Assembly (NCBI GenBank): GCA_020852755.1
Contig: JADZAF010000335.1
Span: 1 to 36,648 of the forward strand
Source: Bryobacterales bacterium
GTDB taxonomy: Bacteria > Acidobacteriota > Terriglobia > Bryobacterales > Bryobacteraceae
DNA: 36,648 nucleotides
Direction: 5' to 3'
Shown: positions 31,316 through 36,648 of the stretch, piece by piece
How positions within the stretch are numbered: the first letter of the stretch is position 1
How the letters are laid out: the number at the start of each line of letters is the position of its first letter
The notes under the pieces: generated by a model
Told to the model about the DNA's origin: nothing
The model's database searches: none
The model's input: the letters and a program-made list of their open reading frames with translations, nothing else
Translations under genes and position numbers: made by a program

Positions 31316-32974
31316 ATGCGATCCCTTCCGCTCGCCAAGGCTTTGCCGGCAACAGTGTTTCTGGTGTCGCTCTGCGCCGTGCCGGCCCCGGCGCAGGACC
31401 CGGCTTTCGCCCGCGCGCGCGAGAACGCCCGGCGCTTCGATGACATCGCCGGCCGCATGGACCGCCTGATGAAGGCCTGGCTGGCGCAGGCCGACCCGCG
31501 CACGCTGCTGTTGCCCGACCGCCTGCCCGGCGGCTCACGCGGCCTCAAGCCCGGCGATCCCACGCGCCTCTATACGCCCCACAACTCGGGCGCGGACCTC
31601 TATCCCTACCTGATCCTCACGGCCCACCTGACCGATCCCGAGCTGCTCCACGGCCGCATGCTCGAAATGCTCCGCAACGAAGTGCGCTACACCACCGTGC
31701 AGGATTCCATCCCCGGCAGCCTGGAGCTCACCACCGGCGAACTGGGGCCGCCGAGCCTGTTCGGCGCGGGCGAGTACGCCAAGGACGGCCTGCTGGCCGT
31801 CACCGAGTACCTGGGCCGCACTCCCTGGTTCTACCGCATGGTGGACATGACGGCCGACGCCATGGGCCGCGCGCCGGTCGAGACCCGCTTCGGCAACCTG
31901 CCGGCCTCGGACGCCGAGCTGAACGGCGACTACCTGCAGGTCCTGGTGCGGCTGGCTACCATGACCGGCGACTCCCGTTTTCTGGAGTGGGCCCGGCGGA
32001 TCGGCGACGCCTATATCGAGGAAGTGCTGCCCAACAACCACGGCGTCCCCAGCTCGAAGTGGGATTTTCAGAAGCACTCCGGCGACGGCCAGTTGCGCCT
32101 GCGCGACCACGGCAACGAAACGGTGGTCGGCCTGACCCTGCTGTTCGCCCTGGAAAACGATCTGCGGACACCCCGGGCCGCGCGCTACCGGCCGGTGATC
32201 GCGCGCATGCTGGAGCGGGTGCTGGCCTCCGCCAACCCGGACGGCATGCTGTACAACCAGGTCGACGCCGCCACCCTGAAGCCCGTTAACGAGGGCCTTT
32301 CCGACAACTGGGGCTACGTCTACGGCGCGGTCTACGCTTTCCACCAGGCCACCGGAGAAACCAAGTACCGCGAGGCGGTGCGCCGCGTGCTCGGCAACCT
32401 GACGAAGTACCGCAACTACGATTGGGAGCGCGGATCGTTCGACGGCTACGCCGACGCGATCGAAAGCGCGCTCTACCTGGTGGCCCGCGAGCCGGTTCCC
32501 CAGGCCCTGGACTGGATTGAGTCCGAAATGCGGGTGATGACCGCCATGCAGCAGCCGTCCGGCCTCATCGAGCACTGGTACGGCGAGGGCAACTTCAACC
32601 GCACGGCCATGCTCTACCTGCTCTATAAGAGCCAGGGCTGCCGGCCGGACCGCTGGCTTCCGGGGGTGGGCGTGGGCGCCTCGCGCGAAGGAGAACGCCT
32701 CTACCTGCACGTCGCCGCGCCGCCCGGCTGGCAGGGGAAGGTGCGCTTCGACTTCGCCCGCCACCGCCGCGTGCTGCACTTCGCCAGGGATTACGTGCGG
32801 CTGAACGAGTTCCCGGAATGGTACACCGTGGACGAGAACCGCCTGTACCGTCTCCGCACAGGCGGCCGGGAACTGCTGCGGCTGGGTTCGGAGCTGATCG
32901 AAGGTATCCGCCTGGAGCCCGGGGACTGGACCCTCGAGCCGCTGCCCCCGCCGCCCTACGGCCGCAGGCGCTAG
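31316..32974 (+). CDS. secreted helical-toroid-like protein of unknown function
   Basis: A 552-residue exported protein with a signal peptide (about 1-26, ending APAQ). I cannot name the family. The body is mostly alpha-helical with repeated aromatic and acidic motifs such as HNSGADLYPYLILTAHL, SDNWGYVYGAVYAFHQATG and YDWERGSFDGYADAIESALYL, the texture of alpha/alpha-toroid glycosidases and lyases. A C-terminal region from about 450 has beta character (EGERLYLHVAAPPGWQGKVRFDF). Candidate catalytic residues cannot be picked without a family alignment. It follows the Lon-N gene after 99 bases and is probably transcribed on its own. A carbohydrate-active role fits the neighbourhood but is inference. 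Confidence 0.8.
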   Translation: MRSLPLAKALPATVFLVSLCAVPAPAQDPAFARARENARRFDDIAGRMDRLMKAWLAQADPRTLLLPDRLPGGSRGLKPGDPTRLYTPHNSGADLYPYLILTAHLTDPELLHGRMLEMLRNEVRYTTVQDSIPGSLELTTGELGPPSLFGAGEYAKDGLLAVTEYLGRTPWFYRMVDMTADAMGRAPVETRFGNLPASDAELNGDYLQVLVRLATMTGDSRFLEWARRIGDAYIEEVLPNNHGVPSSKWDFQKHSGDGQLRLRDHGNETVVGLTLLFALENDLRTPRAARYRPVIARMLERVLASANPDGMLYNQVDAATLKPVNEGLSDNWGYVYGAVYAFHQATGETKYREAVRRVLGNLTKYRNYDWERGSFDGYADAIESALYLVAREPVPQALDWIESEMRVMTAMQQPSGLIEHWYGEGNFNRTAMLYLLYKSQGCRPDRWLPGVGVGASREGERLYLHVAAPPGWQGKVRFDFARHRRVLHFARDYVRLNEFPEWYTVDENRLYRLRTGGRELLRLGSELIEGIRLEPGDWTLEPLPPPPYGRRR

Positions 32975-33126
32975 GCTAGGCTATCGGCTAAGCCAGCTTG
33001 GCTGACTCATCCTCCGGCCCGGCCACCGGAATTGCCCGTCCCGGCGGCCTGGGGCCGAGGTCTGTCACTCGGTATAGGCGGCGTTGCCTGGCCGGGCGCC
33101 GAAAACAACCGTCCGGGCCGGCGGCA

Positions 33127-33162
33127 GGCAGTGCGGCGGAGCGCGGCGCCCCGCCGCATGCC
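33127..33162 (-). terminator. hairpin behind TonB receptor 3
   Basis: GCGGCGG (33133-33139) pairs with CCGCCGC (33151-33157), extended by GGCA/TGCC (33127-33130 and 33159-33162) across a small internal loop. It lies directly after the receptor stop on the minus strand. No T-run follows. The 193-base gap 32975-33167 between the convergent genes holds nothing else I can name. Confidence 0.5.
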
Positions 33163-33167
33163 GGGTG

Positions 33168-36100
33168 TTAGAAGTACAGCTTGGCGGCCAGCATGATGCG
33201 CCGCGGCGAGCCGAGTTGGCCGGTGATCATCCCGAAAGTGCGCTGGGTGACCGCGCCGTTCGGGTTGGCGGCGTTCATGTGGTTGAACAGGTTCTGCGCC
33301 TCGCAGCGGATCTGCAGGTAGCGCCGTTCATTCCCCAGCGGGAAGTCCTTCAGCACCGAAAGATCCCACTGGCTGTAGCCGGGGCCGCGCCAGTTCGGGA
33401 AGGTGCTGCCCACATCGCCGATCTCGAAGCCCTGCGGCAGGCGGAAGGCGGCCGGGTTCATGTACAACTGCTGGCCGGCGGATCCTTCCAGGGCGGCATG
33501 GCCGCTGGTGGCGAATCCCAGGGTCTGGCTGGGAATCATCACGGGACGGGTGGTGCGTCCGTGCCCGATGTTGTACCACTGGCTGCCCAGTCCTCCCACT
33601 CCTCCGCTGGGCGTGGAGATCAGAACCGGCTGGCCCGTGCGCAGAGTGGTAGTGCCGGCCAGCCTCCAGCCACCCAGCGCCTGGTTGAGGACCTTTTCCC
33701 CGAAGTTCTGTGGATTGCCGAGAAGCATCCGTCCCCGTCCGACCGGGATGTCATAGGAGTAATTGAACACGAACCGGTGCGTGATATCGGTGGTCGCGAT
33801 GCCGTAGATGTCCTTGAATCCGAGCCCGGCCTGCGGGAACGCCTGCTGGCTGGGGCCCTGGGAGAACTGGTTGTCGAGGCCGCCCACGTCCTGCAGCATC
33901 TTGGAGAGGGTGTAGTTCACCAGGAAGCTGTAGCCGCCGCCGAAGCGGTGCTCCGCCTGGAAGTAACCCGCGTAGTAGTTGGACGTGCCCAGCGGCTCGC
34001 CCATGGTCCAGGATTCGAACCAGAACGGCTCGCGCGAGTACATGCGGCCGAAGGGCAGCTTGGCCGGACCGGTGCCCAGGGTGGGAGCGATCTGACCGTA
34101 GATCGGATTAGGAACCGGGGTATTCAGCGTGGCGCCGTAGGGACCCAGCTTATGGTAGGCGTCCGGCAGGATGTGCTCGCCGTTGCCCAGCCAGAAGGGC
34201 AGATCGCGGCCCAGGTTGGCGCTGAAGTTGCCTTCGAACACCCAGGAGTTGCTGCCCGAGCCGACTTCGCGCTGCAAACCGAACTGCACCGTGTGCTCGT
34301 AGCCGGGATACTGCTCAAAGGAGTTGGCGATGAACCAGTTGCCGACCAGGCTGTTGTTCAGAGCCGTAACGTCCCGCCCGGTGAACGGTCCTGGTACGTA
34401 GCCTACGCCGCCCGGCATGGGCTCGCTGAAGGTCAGCGGGAAGGTCAGGCCCTGATCCGGGGTGCCGCCCTGCAGCATCCGGGCAAAATCGCCGTAGCCA
34501 ACGTTCCAGGGGGCGCTGTTCAAGAACGAGCCGCCCGGGTTGGTGAGCCAGTTGATGCCGTATCCCACCCGCAGGACGGTCTTCGGAAGGAACTGCCAGG
34601 CAAGACCCACGCGCGGCGCGAAGTGCTTGCTGTAGGTCGCCTGGGCGGCGCGGCCCGGGTATTCCTTGGAGCCCAGCACGGCCACCCGGCCCAGCTCATA
34701 CCCGCTGACCAGCCAGTCGGGCTTAGCCGCGTTGGTGACGCCGGCGGCTGCCTGAACCGCATCCCAGCTCCAACCCGCGCTCGGCGTGACCGGCCACTGG
34801 TACTCCTTGTCCCAGTAGATCTGGCGGTCGAAGCGCTCCGTGCGCGAAGGCTCGAAGTCCCAGCGCACGCCCAGGTTCAGGGTCAGCTTGCTGGAAACCT
34901 TGAAGTCGTCCTGAACGAAGGCGCCGTGATAGGTTTGCAGCGACGCGGGTCCGGCGAACTGGGTGCCTTGGCCCCAGATGGCGTTGCCCAGCAGGAAGCT
35001 GGCGAAGCCCGACCCGGTGGTGGGAGTGTCGAAATACTGCGAGGTGACGCTCCGCTGGGTGGACATCGAGAGGTTCCCGCCGCTGCTGGTGTTGGCATAG
35101 TACCGGCGGTGTTCGTAGCCGACTTTGAGGGTGTGCTTGCCCCACAACTTCTGCAGGGATATAGCCCCGGTGTAATTGGTCTCGAAGATGTTGCTGGTGG
35201 TGCCGCCGCCCAGCGCCGTGATGGTGTCGCCGGTCGCGATATTCGGAACGCGCTCTTTGGTCGTGCCGAGCAGGGTAAGCATCAGGGGCGTCATACCCCA
35301 GCTGGAGGAGTCAGCGTCCACGGTGTTCCCGCTCAGGCTGACCATGCGAACGGCGCCGAAACGGGCATTGAACACGGTAGTCGGCGTGAGCGTCCAGGCA
35401 TGCTCCGCGGAAATCGTCTTCGCATCCATATAACTCCCGCCGGCTGCCTGCAGGGGCGAGAGCCATCTCGGGCTCGTGGAGCTGTTGTAGTACTCGATGA
35501 AGGAGAAGTGGGTAGTGTGATGGGCCGTCCAGTTCTGGTCCAGGCGTCCGGTCCAGCGGTTGTCGCTATACTGACTCCGGGTCGAGCCGATGTAGTTTTG
35601 ATCGTGGCTGGAGCCGGGCTGAGGCGGCCGGTTCGGCTCGGGGTAGAACCCGAGGTAGATTTTCGAGAGCGGATCGAAACGGGCTTGCGGGATCCGGTTG
35701 CCCGCGAACGGCTGGCGGACCACCCGGCCCTTCGCATCCAGCTGGCCGGTGAGCGGGTCGTAGATCTGGACCGCGGCGCCCTGGTCGATCAGACTCTGGG
35801 AGAAGTCCCCCTGGCGCTCCAGGGCGGTGGGAACGCCGGCCGTGGAGGCGTTGCTGCCCGAGCTGCGCCGGGTGCCTTCGAAATTCAGGAAGAAGAAGGT
35901 CTTGTCCCTGCCGTTATAGACCTTGGGAAGCCAGATCGGGCCGCCGACCGTGAACCCGAACACGTTGTCGTGGAACACACCCTTCTTGCGACCGAAGCGA
36001 TTGGAGCTCCAGTCGTTGGCGTTGAGCGCCTGGTTGCGGAAATACTCGTATCCCGACCCGTGCAGCTCGTTGGTGCCCGAGCGGGTGACCAGCGTCACCG

Positions 36101-36648
36101 CCCCGCCCGACAGTCTTCCATATTCGGCCGAAAGACCGTTGGTAAGGACCTTGAATTCCCCGACGGCCTCCATCGAAGGAATCGAGGGCGGCACGTTGTG
36201 CAGGTATCCGGTGGTCACCGGCACACCGTCCACGAAGTACTCGGCCTGCGAAGTGCGCCCGCCGTTGATGCGGAAGTCGTTGTCGTGACCCTGCTGTTCG
36301 GAGGTCACGGTGTTGACGTTGGGCGTGAGCAGCGCGAAGGCCAGCGCGTTGCGGTTGTACTGCGGCAGCTCGGAGATGCGCCGGTTGTCGATCACCAGTC
36401 CGGTCTGCACGTCTTCCACGCGCAGCAGGGGCGCCTCCCCGGTGACGGTGATGCGTTCGGTCTGGGCCCCCACCTCCATGGCGATGTCGATGGCGACGCG
36501 GTCGCCGACCCGCAGCGCAATGCCGCTGCGCTCGAAGTTCTTCATGCCCTGGAATTGGGTGGTGAGAGTGTAATTGCCGGGGATCAGGTTGGGAATGGTG
36601 TAAAGACCCTCGGCGTTGCTTTGGGTGGTACGAACGACGTTGGTGTCG
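33168..36648 (-). CDS. Oar-like TonB-dependent receptor 3, 5' end missing
   Basis: At least 1160 residues of an outer-membrane receptor of the Oar type. The frame stays open to the window edge: upstream of the first internal Met it reads GLYTIPNLIPGNYTLTTQFQG, the end of a CarboxypepD_reg domain, so only the signal peptide and the first part of that domain are missing. The plug has ISELPQYNRNALAFALLTPNVN, EYFVDGVPVTTGYLHN and GLSAEYGRLSGGAVTLVTRS, and the barrel ends IMLAAKLYF with a terminal phenylalanine. It differs from receptors 1 and 2 in the plug wording, so the three are paralogues, not recent copies. No SusD-like gene is visible. Substrate unknown. Confidence 0.93.
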   Translation of the reverse strand, partial: DTNVVRTTQSNAEGLYTIPNLIPGNYTLTTQFQGMKNFERSGIALRVGDRVAIDIAMEVGAQTERITVTGEAPLLRVEDVQTGLVIDNRRISELPQYNRNALAFALLTPNVNTVTSEQQGHDNDFRINGGRTSQAEYFVDGVPVTTGYLHNVPPSIPSMEAVGEFKVLTNGLSAEYGRLSGGAVTLVTRSGTNELHGSGYEYFRNQALNANDWSSNRFGRKKGVFHDNVFGFTVGGPIWLPKVYNGRDKTFFFLNFEGTRRSSGSNASTAGVPTALERQGDFSQSLIDQGAAVQIYDPLTGQLDAKGRVVRQPFAGNRIPQARFDPLSKIYLGFYPEPNRPPQPGSSHDQNYIGSTRSQYSDNRWTGRLDQNWTAHHTTHFSFIEYYNSSTSPRWLSPLQAAGGSYMDAKTISAEHAWTLTPTTVFNARFGAVRMVSLSGNTVDADSSSWGMTPLMLTLLGTTKERVPNIATGDTITALGGGTTSNIFETNYTGAISLQKLWGKHTLKVGYEHRRYYANTSSGGNLSMSTQRSVTSQYFDTPTTGSGFASFLLGNAIWGQGTQFAGPASLQTYHGAFVQDDFKVSSKLTLNLGVRWDFEPSRTERFDRQIYWDKEYQWPVTPSAGWSWDAVQAAAGVTNAAKPDWLVSGYELGRVAVLGSKEYPGRAAQATYSKHFAPRVGLAWQFLPKTVLRVGYGINWLTNPGGSFLNSAPWNVGYGDFARMLQGGTPDQGLTFPLTFSEPMPGGVGYVPGPFTGRDVTALNNSLVGNWFIANSFEQYPGYEHTVQFGLQREVGSGSNSWVFEGNFSANLGRDLPFWLGNGEHILPDAYHKLGPYGATLNTPVPNPIYGQIAPTLGTGPAKLPFGRMYSREPFWFESWTMGEPLGTSNYYAGYFQAEHRFGGGYSFLVNYTLSKMLQDVGGLDNQFSQGPSQQAFPQAGLGFKDIYGIATTDITHRFVFNYSYDIPVGRGRMLLGNPQNFGEKVLNQALGGWRLAGTTTLRTGQPVLISTPSGGVGGLGSQWYNIGHGRTTRPVMIPSQTLGFATSGHAALEGSAGQQLYMNPAAFRLPQGFEIGDVGSTFPNWRGPGYSQWDLSVLKDFPLGNERRYLQIRCEAQNLFNHMNAANPNGAVTQRTFGMITGQLGSPRRIMLAAKLYF

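Overview
The window is a GC-rich chromosomal segment. Its gene content fits an Acidobacteriota genome, most likely the Solibacter/Bryobacter side. The pointers are three Oar-type TonB-dependent receptors with an N-terminal carboxypeptidase-regulatory domain and no SusD partner, a bacillithiol-type BshA, many secreted carbohydrate-active proteins, and Tat-exported oxidoreductase and glycosidase paralogues. This is an inference from families; no rRNA or tRNA is present to confirm it. I saw no prophage, transposase, CRISPR array or plasmid gene.

Layout. (1) 1-4544, minus strand: a tight operon read from an SLBB polysaccharide-export protein into an enolase-superfamily sugar-acid dehydratase-like protein (GTGA overlap), a hexuronate-type MFS transporter (ATGA overlap), a small ABM-fold protein and an iron-type alcohol dehydrogenase cut by the window edge. 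It looks like uptake and breakdown of a sugar acid. (2) 4642-6849, plus: a PhoR/PhoB-like two-component pair. (3) 6874-8976, minus: aquaporin AqpZ, then a Tat-exported Gfo/Idh/MocA oxidoreductase. (4) 9051-13739, plus: BshA and TonB receptor 1, closed by a strong intrinsic terminator. (5) 13824-17012: a secreted propeller-like protein, a decayed DksA/TraR zinc-finger remnant, a processive family-2 glycosyltransferase and a 50-residue DUF3309 membrane protein. (6) 17132-21359: TonB receptor 2 and a divergent tandem-ACT-like protein, separated by two good promoters and a triple AATTTGC repeat. (7) 21379-23261, minus: a DUF5752 protein and trehalose synthase TreT. (8) 23376-23721: two 173-base direct repeats, 97% identical by eye. 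(9) 23712-30518, minus: a six-gene run, SDR > shikimate kinase > glycerate kinase > CBM9-like protein > GH116 glycosidase > small outer-membrane protein, with three consecutive 4-base start/stop overlaps. (10) 30566-32974, plus: a stand-alone Lon-N-domain protein and a secreted toroid-like protein. (11) 33168-36648, minus: TonB receptor 3, cut at its 5' end.

How the genes fit together. Most of the window serves carbohydrate life: outer-membrane import (three receptors), secreted or periplasmic sugar processing (GH116, CBM9-like, Gfo/Idh, the 552-residue protein), sugar-acid uptake and catabolism (region 1), glycerate phosphorylation, polysaccharide synthesis and export (GT2, SLBB), and compatible-solute synthesis (TreT). 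BshA adds low-molecular-weight thiol synthesis.

The most unusual signals are: a recurring -10-like box 6 to 8 bases ahead of a start codon with no Shine-Dalgarno (five genes), suggesting leaderless mRNAs; an aromatic-pathway kinase embedded by translational coupling in a glycosidase operon; a dehydratase lacking the second lysine of its K-x-K motif; the 173-base tandem repeat that shares the 3' end of an outer-membrane-protein gene; and the dead DksA fragment. I found no feature that by itself proves a wholly new system.
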